A DNA stretch of 64,000 nucleotides from Semisulcospira habei (lineage: Eukaryota; Mollusca; Gastropoda; Semisulcospiridae). Positions 30,672 through 41,504 of this stretch are shown here, in pieces; the first letter of the stretch is position 1, and every line of letters starts with the position of its first letter. The stretch spans positions 91,778,450-91,842,449 of the forward strand of contig BTPG01000006.1 of the NCBI GenBank assembly GCA_036245525.1. Direction: 5' to 3'. The translations under genes were made by a program, and so were the position numbers. Below the pieces are notes generated by a model that did not search any database, was not told the DNA's origin, and saw nothing but the letters and a program-made list of their open reading frames with translations.

Positions 30672-32936
30672 GTGAGTTCAGTTTGCACATTTTTCGTTTT
30701 GGTATCTAGTTACTGTGTTTAGACCTCTTTCAGACTCATGTCTCAAATGCCGAACTTATAAAGCAGTAGAGCACTTCCATAATTTCTTTTGGTACTGTTG
30801 TGTCTGTAATATCATGCATTACGAGGTTGCATTGTATGCAAGGTGTGTTTTTATTTTGATTGCTGAGTTTAAATGGCCCTTGTATTTAAAATCAAAATAT
30901 AGTGAAACATCATTTTTTTTTCAGTGAACGTTCTGACAGACAGCTTACAAAGAAAAATGGCTCCTGTAGTCAAAAACCCTCATGTCGTACCTTGCGTAAG
31001 TCATTTGATTAAGCTCCCTAATAGTTATGTATGTGTCATTGTTGTATTCACTCATGTTGAACTGCACACATGTATAACTGTGTGTATGTCATTGTTGTAT
31101 TCACTCATGTTCAACTGCACTTTTAATGACCTTAATTATGAAAAGGCATTTGTTTTTCCAATGGGGATGGCAGTTTACTGTGTAAACTACTAAATGCACA
31201 TTCAGCTTGCACATAGGTCGAGTTCCCATAGGTCGAGTTCCCAGCGACCCATCAACAGACCTGTTTTGAGCCACATTTCACTGCCAGCTGACCTGACAAA
31301 CGGATAACCGTCATGTAATATACGCTAAAAATGTTCATTTTTCATATACATTTAAGACAGCCATCAGTTCATATCAACAGCATGCAAACTAAGAGATAGT
31401 ATTGGTTTGCTGGGTATTACAGATTCACTGGGGTTTGTAAAAACGGCATCTAAATCTAACCTACTACACAATACTACTACTGTGCAGTCTACGCCGAAGG
31501 CTTGCATCTTTCGATCAATGCTAAGGGCACTATCACACAGATAAAGCCTTCCATGACTAAACGTTTGGCCTTACTTTCTTCATACTACTAATCAGACACA
31601 TACACACACACGCATACACACATGGCACATTTTTGGAGGCAGTAGATAATGGCACTTCTTTTATTTCATACTACTTACTAGTTGAACTTGAAATGCCTGT
31701 TACAATACAACCCATAATTATGTTCCTGTGAATAGCACTATTATTTCCTGTGTGGATGACAGACACATTAGCCGTGGACTTGAGAGCTTATGTCAGTACC
31801 ATATATTTAGTAAATATACTTAAATATTTGTTTTTAAAAGTAAATATATGAATATACACAGTGTCAAGACTCGGTGCACAATACTTCTCAGTTGTATTAA
31901 ACCTCGGTTTATATGCAGCCACTGGTACTGTTTAATCACTGGTGGCTGTGTGCACAAACGGGTTTAAATCATCTTTCTTGCAACATAATTAAACTTAGTT
32001 GAAATTGCCTGCTACTGTGCCAGCAACCGATGACCTCAAGCCACTGACTGCATCACCAAGAAAAAACTGATACAAAATTCTATAGATCTGATCTAGGTGT
32101 ACACTTTGCTCAAAGTTGACTGTGTGCGTTATACCTATTTTAACCATATTTTCATGCAGCCACTGGTACTGTTTATTGTACAAGTGGTTGCATGTACAAG
32201 GTGTTAAATAAACATTGTTTATTTCAGCTCCAGTACCCATATGCAAGACTCAAGGACAAGAGATGGTGCCAGGCTCAGAGTTCATGTAGTTTGATGAGGA
32301 TCTGTTCACACAAGACTGTTCCATCATCCCTATTACCATGCCCAAAGGCTAGTACTATGTATTTTTTTCTTGCTGTTAAATGTCTTTGCATAGCAATTGT
32401 CATATAACTTTTAAACTTTAAAGCGAAGTTGCTACTTACAACAGCCAAGGGCTTCGCACTGTACCTGTATACCGACATCACTACCACAGTACCTGCTCGA
32501 ATTCATCTGCTCGGAATGCGCACGCATCAAAATGTCACCCTCCAGTCAGTAAATTTGGGGTACCATGAGGGTTATGAGGGGAAAGATGTAAACTCGCAGA
32601 TTTGAATCACCATTGGAGGCTTTTACTTAGGCCCGTTTGGCATCAGCCTTGCCTTGGCCTCGTGAACTGCGCGTTGTGTTTGTGGTGTCTCTGTGCCGGA
32701 AATTGGGGAATGCCGTTATACGTGTGATAATTTTTGGTCAAAAGGGTCTAACTACTCCCTAATATGCGTTATATTGCTGTTTCAGTGACCCATAGACAGC
32801 CGAAAGAGTGCCAACAGATCTCTGTAACCACTATCACTCTGTCAGTCACCATTCCACAAGGTATGCTTTTTCAGTTGAATATAATTGTGAACTGCATTTG
32901 TTTCTGAAATCTGTGTTAACTGACGACCAGAAGCCA

Positions 32937-33065
32937 CAGCTGTCCAAACAACATGGACACAATGTGGTCTAATGCAAGAGGCATAGATCCTCATGAGCCC
33001 CAGCTGTCCAAAGAACATGGACACAATGTGGTCTAAATGCAAGAGGCATAGATCCTCATGAGACC
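32937..33065. repeat. 64 bp tandem duplication of half a B hairpin
   Basis: CAGCTGTCCAAACAACATGG...CATGAGCCC at 32937-33000 recurs at 33001-33065 with two or three changes. The duplicated part is the left flank and left arm of the B element. Confidence 0.88.
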
Positions 33066-33112
33066 CTGTAGTCACTGGGCTCATGAGGATATATGCCTCT
33101 TGCATTTAGACC
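33030..33112. mobile_element. Family B hairpin inside the Harbinger element
   Basis: GGTCTAAATGCAAGAGGCAT pairs with ATGCCTCTTGCATTTAGACC, giving arms of about 33 base pairs with one or two mismatches. The left terminus lies near 32827 (AACCACTATCACTCTGTCAG) and is poorly conserved. Confidence 0.85.
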
Positions 33113-33333
33113 ATGTTCACCTTTTCTCTTCCCTCACTGTACATCTTACAGCATTTTAATAGCCATCAAAATGCCAATTCAAGTATAGCATAACTCTGCT
33201 GTGTGATTTTTGTCCATATGTTAATTCTCATCATTTCATGTTGTGAGCATAATGTATATATATGTTACAAGTAGTGTCCATCACAGTACATTTTTTGTGC
33301 CATCTTACAAATTTGTTCAACATCATATTTCAG

Positions 33334-33668
33334 GAACCACATCAACTTCTTTTAGTTCTATTGCTCATGTGCAACCAAAGGAGCCTCCAGCTGCCACAAC
33401 ACTGCACCAAAAGACGAAGTCATCAGCTGTTAACGTCAGGAAGGAACTTGGCAATATCAAGAAGAGGTGACAACAGGCAACCAACTTGTCCGATGTAGTC
33501 ACAGATACTGGTGCCGAAGATGGTCAGGATACATGGAACTGCTATCTGCAAAGTGAAATACGGAAAAATGAGTCGAAAGTCAAAATGATGGATGCAAAGA
33601 TTTTGTACTATGAGACATTGACCAAAAAAAAGTTGAAGATGGAGATTGAGAAAATGCAGGAAGTGTAA
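33334..33668 (+). pseudogene. Harbinger Myb-like protein, C-terminal exon
   Basis: An acceptor (CATATTTCAG) at 33333 opens an exon that reads TTSTSFSSIAHVQPKEPPAA, then QKTKSSAVNVRKELGNIKKR, a TGA at 33468, and in the same frame DVVTDTGAEDGQDTWNCYLQ and a Lys/Glu-rich helix ending KLKMEIEKMQEV. The C-terminal coiled coil is usual in these proteins. The in-frame TGA makes the gene non-functional unless read through. Assignment to the same gene as 30447 is by position. Confidence 0.65.
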
Positions 33669-34482
33669 GAAAGTGTGCACCAAGTATTGGGTGTGGTGAA
33701 ATACTGCTAGTGCAGTGTGTAAAAACTGTGCTTTCCTAGTCAATTTCAATCTTGGGTGCTTGATGGTGAACATTAATGACATTCTTTTTTTAAGCATCAT
33801 ACTTTCATAGTGGTTGTGTGCTCTTGTGGCAGATGGTATTTAATCCCCTTGTACATGCAGATACCTACAGTAGACTGTAGCAGTCGCTTCATGCACAAAG
33901 GGGTTAAACACTAAACATTGTTTTTCTGCAAGTCACTAGTACTATGATGGTGCTTTTTCGCCAACACATCACTCTAAAGCTGCCAAAATGTATTACAATG
34001 CTGTCTCATTTGTGCACCCCAAAGGCAAACAGTGAAGAGAATGATCATGAGCACAATGCACATTTTGATGACAGGACACATACGGTAGCTTTCTTTCCTG
34101 TTTTATAAAGACTTCATAAGTGATCTATGCATGTGTCAAGTGGTGTGTAGTAGATGATGGTTCAGCGAGTGAAGTGATAAATCTTTTGATCTCTCAGTCA
34201 GAACTTTTTATTATGAACGTGTGTTGTAGCAAGCTTTGTGACAATGTGATAATCAAGAAGGTAGTAGACCCACTTTGGAGGATCTGTGTACTTCATAGTA
34301 AAATCTGTTGTTGACTCAAATCATGTAGAGTCGCGCAAACTTTTTGACAATTGTTACAAGTTCGTGAAGACATCTTGAGCAGTGCGACAACCTAAAAATG
34401 TGCAGTTTTCACAAACATATGTTACAACTACTAGGACTGTCCACGAGCATTGTGAGTGTTATGTATCAGCACAAAGCTTCTT

Positions 34483-34558
34483 ACAAGGTGTGATCAACCA
34501 AGTCAGTGAACACACACAGAACAAGGTGTGATCAACCAAGCCAGTGAACACACACAGA
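34483..34558. repeat. Two tandem copies of a 38 bp unit
   Basis: ACAAGGTGTGATCAACCAAG and CCAGTGAACACACACAGA recur with one mismatch. Confidence 0.9.
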
Positions 34559-34778
34559 ACAATGATTCTTTCTTCAACCAAGAATGCCAATCTTGCAGGA
34601 CTTAATCATTTACCCTTTTGCTCTCAGTAACACTACTTACGTCACAACTCTTGCACTAAAAAGCAGTACCGACAGCTAAAGGGTTAATCGTTCAACCTTT
34701 TAGTCACTGTCGTCATTTAATGTACATAGTTTTGTCTGTCGGTTTTTTCACCCACTTTTAATTTTTGTATTCAAATGT

Positions 34779-34784
34779 AATAAA
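34779..34784 (+). promoter_or_regulatory. Possible polyadenylation signal for the Myb-like gene
   Basis: AATAAA with a downstream TTTACTTTGTGTTCTTTG T/GT-rich stretch, 1.1 kb after the Myb-like stop. Position fits but nothing else confirms it. Confidence 0.35.
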
Positions 34785-35144
34785 ATTATTTCTCATGTTT
34801 ACTTTGTGTTCTTTGTTAATAGTGTACATGCCCTTCAGAAAATGAGATAAAGTATGGAGTGCTAGTATACCATGTTGGTAGGAATGAAAATCTGACTTCA
34901 AATTAAAGTCAGGTCAGTTCATCAGAAAGTTTTAGACTCAGTTTGAATTGAAGATCAATTCAAAGGGGGTCTGAATTTTTCTGATGTAAATTTCAGTTAT
35001 GTTTACTCCCTGTTCAGCACCAGGACCAAAGGTCACACACAGAGCTGTTAATACTGTAGCAGCAAGACATTATATAGCAAGAAATAATAATCTCTTTTCA
35101 TTTCACTATACTGGGAGGGGGGGAGGTGGGATTTGTATACTTAC

Positions 35145-35420
35145 TCATCTGTGTTCTGTAAAAAAGTCGCGTACATATCTTTGCGTGGCAGCTTTCCCTG
35201 CATCTGTCCGCACACGCTCGGAGTGGTAGTTTGCAGGTCGATCATCATCAGAGTCGTATGACTCCGAGTTGCCGTTGTCTGCATCAACATTGTCATTCAC
35301 TGTCATCCTCAGATTCTGAATCAGAGGGAACTTCAAGATTCATATATCTGGCTTGGTTATGCAGCATTACACACACCATTATCACTTTGCATGCTTTCGG
35401 TGGGTCGAGACAAAGTTTTA
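35145..35420 (-). pseudogene. HARBI1-type transposase, C-terminal part
   Basis: On the minus strand: LRLDPPKACKVIMVCVMLHN, which is the conserved end of Harbinger nucleases, then NQARYMNLEVPSDSESEDDS. A frameshift follows, after which DSDDDRPANYHSERVRTDAG and RYVRDFFTEHR end at the stop at 35145. The segment that should hold GDSGYP and the last catalytic Glu (ERxFGxLKxRF) is not found between this and the previous exon, so the enzyme lacks part of its active site. Confidence 0.8.
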
Positions 35421-35645
35421 CTTGGTGAATTGATGTCTTCTGTGTGTTGTTTTTGGTCACATGTTAGACACACTTTAGGAAAACTTTGGTGGCTGTTGGG
35501 GAACCAAGGTCAGTGTACTATAGGGACATATTTTGCAGCCTAAAACAGAAACAACTATCAGAAAAACAATAATCAGAGTAGTACACTATAACAGAAAGTC
35601 CCAATGTGTCGCCTTCATTAAGCTATGTACAACCAAGCAACCAAC

Positions 35646-35754
35646 CTTCAAAGTCTTGAAAAAGACGTGACTCCCTCAGAATGCGAGCATCATGAACACT
35701 GCCATACCACTGTGCCACACCGTTGAAGAACATCAAATCAGCATCACAGACCAC
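35646..35754 (-). pseudogene. HARBI1-type transposase, middle exon (second Asp)
   Basis: An acceptor (TTTTTACAG) precedes 35754. The exon reads VVCDADLMFFNGVAQWYGSV then HDARILRESRLFQDFE, matching the second catalytic Asp region (GSxHDxxI) of the DDE_Tnp_4 nuclease. It starts in phase 0, as does the end of the upstream exon at 38680. It ends at AAG|GTTGG, a plausible donor. Confidence 0.85.
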
Positions 35755-36219
35755 CTGTAAAAACAAAAGAATTGTTTTTATTAAGCATTTTCTTGTTAGT
35801 CAAGGTGGCTCTTGGCATAGTATTTTTGACCAAAATCTTTCAGAAAACAGTTTTGAGATAGACTCGACTTTTGCATCTTTGAAGTATCTAGAAGCAGTTC
35901 CTGCACATGTTTTATGTTATAATGCCCTCAAAATGTGTTTATTGATCTTATTTTCAAAGTCACTCGACATGAAAATCATCCAAACACCGTATTTTTTCTT
36001 CGAGCATCGCGAACTTACGGCCTTGGTTACGGCCATTTTGCATGAACAAACTCCGGCTTGCCGCATACCGTTATGTAGGTCAACTCTTTCTCCGTCAGAA
36101 TTCGCGCGGAAACATCGGAAATTTCCATTCACAAAGTCACACGAAGCCAAAAACGAGAGCAACCGAATGCAGCAAAACCGAGCGGAGATTTCCATATATG
36201 GACCTCTGTTCAAAAACGC

Positions 36220-36367
36220 GATCGCTGATTGGCTGTTTCGCTCACTCGGGGCTTCTTCGGCTGTTTCCGACTAGGCAACCATGCGATCCAAAATGGCCGC
36301 TGCTTGACGCTTTCTTCTTGAGTGCCGTGGGAATTTGTCAAATTGTGAGCAAGAAAATCGTTTGAAG
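36220..36367 (+). promoter_or_regulatory. Promoter-like region of the MULE-type gene
   Basis: GC-rich for this window, with an inverted CCAAT box (GATTGGCT at 36228) and AAAATGGCCGC at 36290, a YY1-like motif often found around TATA-less transposon starts. The ATG follows at 36368. Confidence 0.4.
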
Positions 36368-37556
36368 ATGGGGAAAAATGTTGGTACTAAGTTCCGAACA
36401 CTTCATAAGTTTGGGAAGCGCCGCAGGAAGAAAAATAAGACGCCAGTTTTGTCGAAAAAACACTCCGCAAGAGGCCGAGCGGTGCCTTCGATATCGTCGC
36501 TCGTGAATGGGGATGGTGCATCGAGTGAAACTGCGCCAGAGTCTGTGGCATCGACGAAAAAAAAAGAAACTTTTTCAAGAGGGAGAAGATGGCAGAGGAT
36601 ACAGTTGCAGAAGAAACAACACCGAAGACCCGGAAAACGTCGGATACGAACGGGAGTGACACCAACGACGACCCTGCAGATACACGGTCAGCGAGCGATG
36701 GCGATCTGAATTTCATTGCAAATCTTGGCTGTTTACAACTACTAATAACCATCGTCCACTGCCCAGTTTGCAAGAAAAAGGTGAGCGATCTTGTTTTATT
36801 GTTATTGTCTAGGCCACATATGCCGATATTTCGCTTTTTGTGTTTGTGTAAATGGTTTGTCATGAACTGATGAAGCAGATCTTGTGTGTTCACATAGTTC
36901 AGAGTCCCCCACTTTTTCTGGATCAGGAACTGGCCGTTTTGCTGTGCAGCAAATACAGCTTTAGTCGGACAGAAAGCTGAATGAAAGAAGTATTCATATA
37001 ATTTTTTGGGGCAGTGCATGCAGGCTGAGCATGATGCTTGCTGCCGTTCTGTGTGTATGTCACATGTTGAGTGTGTACTGTGTATGTGGACATAGACTAA
37101 GTTTGCAACTTGTGTTCATTTCAGAACCTGTCGATCAGCGAAGGAGGTGATGGTGGGCGAAAGGGAGCTGCCTGTCTGCTGTCCGTGAACTGCACAAGGT
37201 GTGGGGAGCTGTTGTCAGAGTGGACATCATTGCGGTCTGGCATCACCCACTCTGGCTTTGACATCAACAGACGTGTTTCACCTGCAGTCAGCAACGGCCT
37301 AGGTTTCACACAGCTTTTTTGGAGGTTTTCTGCAATGCTGAACATGCCTCCACCAATGAATGAAAAGACTTGGTATCACTACCAAAAGCAGATGAAGTTT
37401 GTAGAGCTGGAGGACCTGGAGAGAGCAAAATCTGCAACCAGGAAGACCTCGAACAAAGAGAAGGATCGGAGAAAGAAGATTGATGACATTCGTCGACGTG
37501 AGAGAGAGCAGCGTCGCCATCGAGAGGATGCCATTTATGGTGCAGGACAATTTTAA
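36368..37556 (+). CDS. Mutator-like (MULE) N-terminal zinc-finger protein, two exons, frameshifted
   Basis: Exon 1 is 36368-36780 and exon 2 37125-37556, joined by AAG|GTGAGC and TTTCAG|AAC in phase 0. The start MGKNVGTKFRTLHKFGKRRR is a basic leader like those of Mutator-like transposase-domain proteins. Exon 1 ends in HCPVCKKK, and exon 2 supplies VNCTRCGELL, giving a CxxC...CxxC finger. Then come SGFDINRRVSPAVSNGLGF and MLNMPPPMNEKTWYHYQKQM, the hallmark of this domain family (FDxNxR, MNMPPP). A charged Arg/Lys/Glu helix and DAIYGAGQF close the protein. The DDE catalytic part is missing. The two halves of exon 1 are in different frames, and the switch falls at a run of nine A at 36557-36565, so one missing A would explain it. 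It lies antisense within the Harbinger transposase intron. Confidence 0.75.
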
Positions 37557-37809
37557 CTGTCTGCCAAAACTTTCAGTGCCTCCCCATGATGCTGAATGCT
37601 GTTTCAAGTGAACTTAACTGCTTTTGACAGAATTTAAGTTCATTCTATGACCTATACTATAGTGTGAAACATTTCTAAACTTTGAAGCCAATTTTCTAAG
37701 AACTGTGTATTTTGCATGTGTGACGAACTTTCCCCCTCAGTAGCTTCTGTTCTAACAGAGCTATCAATCTGAAAATTTGCATGCTTATGTAAAATTGCAT
37801 GTAGAGTGC

Positions 37810-37815
37810 AATAAA
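37810..37815 (+). promoter_or_regulatory. Polyadenylation signal of the MULE-type gene
   Basis: AATAAA in GTGCAATAAAAGCATCAG, about 250 bases after the stop codon. Confidence 0.55.
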
Positions 37816-38679
37816 AGCATCAGAATCAGCCTATGTCTTATAGTTGTCAAGTTACAGGACCACAAGTGGTGGCAAAATTTTTTACTTTTTTGCCACGTTT
37901 GTATGGCTGGTGAGTGCTGAATCTGTTATTGGTACACATCAAAAACTGCTTTCCTTGCACAGAATGAACACAGCTTTACAAGAAACAGTAATTTCTACAT
38001 TGAAAAAGCAAAGCAGTTTTGTACAGCAGAGGGGGCAAAATACCATGCATTGCCGTCGTGTATTATAATTATGATCAGCTGTAGATTTTTTTCTAAACAA
38101 CCCAGCAACTTCAAACTTTGCAAGGAAAACATCTATGATGTGTACTATGAGTGTGCCAAATTTCACAACTCTATCTTGAACAGTTTGTTTTTTACAATTT
38201 TTACAAAAAACGGACGCCAAGAGCCACCTCAAGACAAGCTTAGTCAGGTTAAGGATATTAAAACAAACCATAAGTTTCACCAACTTCTGCATAGCCAAAC
38301 ATTAACAGTACTAGTCGCTGAATGCACTTGAGTTTAAGTGAAATATTTAGCAGTTGTGACACTATACCCACCACCCATACACACTGACTGGTCGTTTGAG
38401 GTTACACTTCTTTCACACATTCTTTCTAATGCAATCCAAACTGATAGCAATACTGTGCCATATATTTCATCCCATGAGTTAAGATTACTTGATGAGTTTG
38501 CATACATGTAACTGACAATTGGCATGAGTTATTATGTAAACAACTGTGATAATTTGAGACAAAAGGATCCCAGATACACGGACACAACAGTAACTGATTT
38601 GCCTTCATATTCAGATAATGTAAGTATGAATAAGAATGCAATAATGTTACATAACTTGAACTATGACAATTGTACTTAC
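37816..38679. other. Intronic sequence of the Harbinger transposase gene
   Basis: AT-rich, with no convincing exon on either strand. It includes the right copy of the imperfect inverted repeat at about 38100-38245. Confidence 0.5.
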
Positions 38680-39159
38680 TTGAACGTTAATCGAGTGGTA
38701 ATTCCTCCTATTCACGTATTCGTGCTCATACTGTGTGGGCGCCTGGATGCGGCTTTGGGTGCCGTCACTGAATACACCCAAAATTTGGGGTTCGGCGACG
38801 CTGAAATTGCGCTTTGACTCCTCAGCTTCTTGTTGAAGGGGCATCTTTGACTCCTCAGCTTCTTGTTGAAAGTGCGGCACACGGTCGACAGGTCAATGCC
38901 GATTAGTTCACCCACCATGTCTTGCAAGGCCCCACTTGCGTAAAAGCGTAACGAAACTAGGAACTGTTTAGAACGGGATGAGAGCCCCGCGTCGATTCAA
39001 AAGTTCAACGTCGTCTGCTATGCTGTCGGTGATAGCAAGAATCTCCTCGCGGTGAAAGCGAAACTTCTTGAAAATTTTGTCATCTTCAAACACGTCAAAA
39101 AGGTTGTTGCGGTCACGGAAGATGCGGTTTCTCCGAAGGAATCGTCTATTCTGGTACAT
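38680..39159 (-). pseudogene. HARBI1-type transposase, first exon (first Asp)
   Basis: From the ATG at 39159: MYQNRRFLRRNRIFRDRNNL, then FDVFEDDKIFKKFRFHREEI. A one-base shift at a GGGG run near 38981 is needed to reach SKQFLVSLRFYASGALQDMV and GELIGIDLSTVCRTFNKKL, the helix-turn-helix region. The segment FNKKLRSQ is duplicated in tandem, with another frame change. Then FSDGTQSRIQAP and YVNRRNYHSINVQ carry the first catalytic Asp (DGT), ending at CAA|GTAAGT. The order matches PIF/Harbinger nucleases, which cut at TWA targets. Frameshifts and the duplication make this copy inactive. Confidence 0.85.
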
Positions 39160-39357
39160 CAGTCCAAATTCGCCGCCATCTTGGTTCCAGCCGCTAACCC
39201 TAGGGTTAGCAGACTTATCAGCACCAAATTGGCCGGATAGTTTGACCCCCGACTTTAGCGCCAGGATAGGCCTAACTCGGACTCGTGCATACGAACTTTT
39301 TAACCCTAGAGCTAAATTAGATCGAGGATAGGCTTTATCCTGGGATAAATCCACTAA

Positions 39358-39380
39358 CTTCGACACCAGCATACGGCCCC
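39358..39380 (-). repeat. Harbinger right terminal inverted repeat
   Basis: On the minus strand it reads GGGGCCGTATGCTGGTGTCG followed by AAG; two mismatches to the left end. Confidence 0.85.
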
Positions 39381-40575
39381 TGAACTGTTAGCGTGGCGTG
39401 ACACTGTCAGATAGTATCGGCCGAGCATTGCAAGCAATTTTCCCAAGATCCGATGCGAGTACATTGACTCACTCCACCCCCGTGGCCGTGATCATCATAC
39501 GGTAAATGAACAGCGTCGTCACGGCCGAGCCGATAGGTAAAACTGTGCAGGTGTGGCAGCGGATTAATGAGATGTCAGAAGGGCATGGCGGATCCCGGAG
39601 CATGACGAGAGATACGGCACGCAACGGCTGATGGGAAGATGGAAGGCACGCACGTGCAGCAGGCCACAGGCCGAGGCTATCGGTGTCATGTGATCTGGAG
39701 GAGGGGTGTGTGTGTGGGGGGGGGGGGAGATGCTGTCACAGGAAGAGAGGCGGGGAGGGGGGAGAAGGAAGTGGGGGGAGGGGGCAGGAAGGAGGGGAAC
39801 TTTAGGGAAACAATGTTGCAAGATGATCAGTGGCTATAGTACAATGTACATGTTTACAGTCCACAGTAGTACGGCGTGTGCGGGGAGCATGTAGCCATCT
39901 ATTTTACCAAAGCAGGGATGGAAGCTGGAGCTATTAGAGTCTGATACTACTAAGCGCTACTTTATGTGAAAACCTCTACCCTGCTGTTAACTTCGGTGCA
40001 TGCGATATATCTCTGTTTCTATTTCACCGGCCCTAATAGGCCTACTCTTTTCGAATAATGGATATGGGATTTCTAACGTGAAGAGTTGATGACTATGTGT
40101 GCTGTACACATAAAGGCGAGGCAGGCACCGTCCATAACACGAGTCTGTACGTAAATTTGACTCGACGGGAACGGGTCCACATCTCATTCCTGCCTACCAG
40201 GGTATTCGAACCAGGGACCTTACACGAAATACTACGTAAAGTTTTAGATTGTCATTAGGATGGAAGTCTGAATAAAAAATACATTTGAAAAAAAAACGTA
40301 TGGCGGAAACGTTTGTTAACCCGATTCTGTTAAATACACTCTCCCCTCTCCACCCAATGCCATAATACTTCGGGAAAGCGAGACAGGCCTGTTACAAAAC
40401 CTAAAGGACATGGGCGGGCGACTTGCTCTACTGCGAAGAAATATAGAAAGACTTGCTTTAGGGTGGGTTTCTTTTTCAGTATCCCCAACAAACACTGTCG
40501 TAAGTCTACGTTTTTTCCTTATCCGCGTATTACTTTCAATCAGCACATGTCAATTAAAACTTTACAAGACATACA
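39381..40575. other. Unclassified, with a G-rich tract
   Basis: GTGTGG and poly-G/GA-rich sequence at 39708-39797. The minus strand at 40150-40215 carries GGTTCGAATACC, which resembles a tRNA B box and may belong to another SINE, but no A box is visible. Nothing else recognised. Confidence 0.4.
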
Positions 40576-40780
40576 TTAACACACTTTGAGTCCGAAGACT
40601 GCAAATCCCAAAGTTTCGAGTTGTTCTCCGAAGACTGCCTCAGGAGACAGATCGACCATGATAATTCAAGGGTGGTGCAGGAATAGCTTGGCGCCTCCAG
40701 GCGCCAAGCTATTCCTGCACCACCCTTGAACTATCATGGTATCATACACCACTGTAGTGCGTCAGGGCTAAACGCATTAA
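40576..40780. mobile_element. Family A hairpin element, variant stem
   Basis: TTAACACACTTTGAGTCCGA to TCAGGGCTAAACGCATTAA. The hairpin at 40656-40740 has CAGGAATAGC/GCTATTCCTG where other copies have CCAGAATAGC/GCTATTCTGG, so both arms changed together. Confidence 0.88.
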
Positions 40781-40991
40781 TTACATTTTCTTCGTGAAGT
40801 AACCAACTTTTGTCCACGTCAACTGTTTGAGATTCCAACGGGGATTCCAATGTTATTTCACGTAGGAAAACCCAACATAATGATCTGGGATGATTTCATC
40901 GACGGACCCATTTCCATGCTTAGCCGATATCAAACACTGGGTGTTGTAGCGCACGTAACGCGGGCGGTGTCAGTCGACTGGACCGCAGTGA

Positions 40992-41150
40992 GTCAACCTT
41001 TACTGCCACTGGACGCAGCATTGTCGTCAGAGATCTTCATCCGTCCAAGGAACATGGATACAAAGTGGTTTCAGCAAGAGGCATAGATCCTCATGAGGAT
41101 CTATACCTCTTGCAGTTGGGTGGTGTTCGATTTTTGTTCTCGGCAGTGTT
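40992..41150. mobile_element. Family B element with loop-less hairpin
   Basis: The left end TCAACCTTTACTGCCACTGG and the right TCTCGGCAGTG are typical. The hairpin at 41074-41113 is a 40-base palindrome with no loop: GCAAGAGGCATAGATCCTCA joined to TGAGGATCTATACCTCTTGC. The whole GC-rich tip has been lost symmetrically. Confidence 0.88.
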
Positions 41151-41337
41151 TGTTCTAATTGTGTTACATGGTGCTGTCTGAGCGAAAACGCTAAATATTC
41201 AGGGATCCTTGACACTAAAGCTCCTAAACTACTCTTTAACCGTCTGAGAAGATAGATTCACATCAGCGCCTGTAGCCGCTTAGAAATTAGAGTTCATTTA
41301 CTGCATTGTCTGCACCTCAGGAGAAGGTGACGGGGGC

Positions 41338-41504
41338 TTAACTTATTCTGCCCGCGACACACCACATCAAGATATGGCTCTATCATGATAGTTCTGCCAC
41401 CACCCTTGAACTATCATGGTCGATCTGTCTCCTGAATTGTAATGCAGTCATCAGAGGGTAACTCCAAAATGTGGGTATTTCGTACCTCGGGCACAACGAG
41501 TTAA
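41338..41504. mobile_element. Family A element with deleted hairpin centre
   Basis: TTAACTTATTCTGCCCGCGA to GGGCACAACGAGTTAA. The hairpin is reduced to ATCATGATAGTTCTGCCACC and ACCCTTGAACTATCATGGTC; the central GGCGCC palindrome is gone. Confidence 0.82.

Larger units (their letters stand above)
35760..38290. mobile_element. Possible nested MULE-like unit with imperfect terminal repeats
   Basis: The segment around 35791-35960 (CTTGTTAGTCAAGGTGGCTC, TTGGC) recurs inverted at about 38100-38245 (complement CTTGTCTTGAGGTGGCTCTT, GGC), with weaker similarity for another 100 bases inward. These flank the MULE-type gene and fall inside the Harbinger transposase intron. I cannot see a clear 9 bp target duplication. 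Confidence 0.45.
30198..39380. mobile_element. PIF/Harbinger DNA transposon, 9.18 kb, decayed
   Basis: Terminal inverted repeats of 23 bases lie at 30198-30220 (GGGGCCGGATGCTGGAGTCG) and, inverted, at 39358-39380 (GGGGCCGTATGCTGGTGTCG), differing at two sites. Inside are a Myb/SANT-like gene reading inward from the left and a HARBI1-type transposase gene reading inward from the right, the usual two-gene Harbinger layout. Both genes are broken. A clean 3 bp TWA target duplication is not visible (flanks CTACT and TGAAC). An opposite-strand MULE-type gene lies in the transposase intron. Confidence 0.88.

Noticed and set aside
35723..36274. 183-codon plus-strand frame
   Set aside because: It overlaps the Harbinger exon splice site and inverted-repeat region, and has no recognisable domain.
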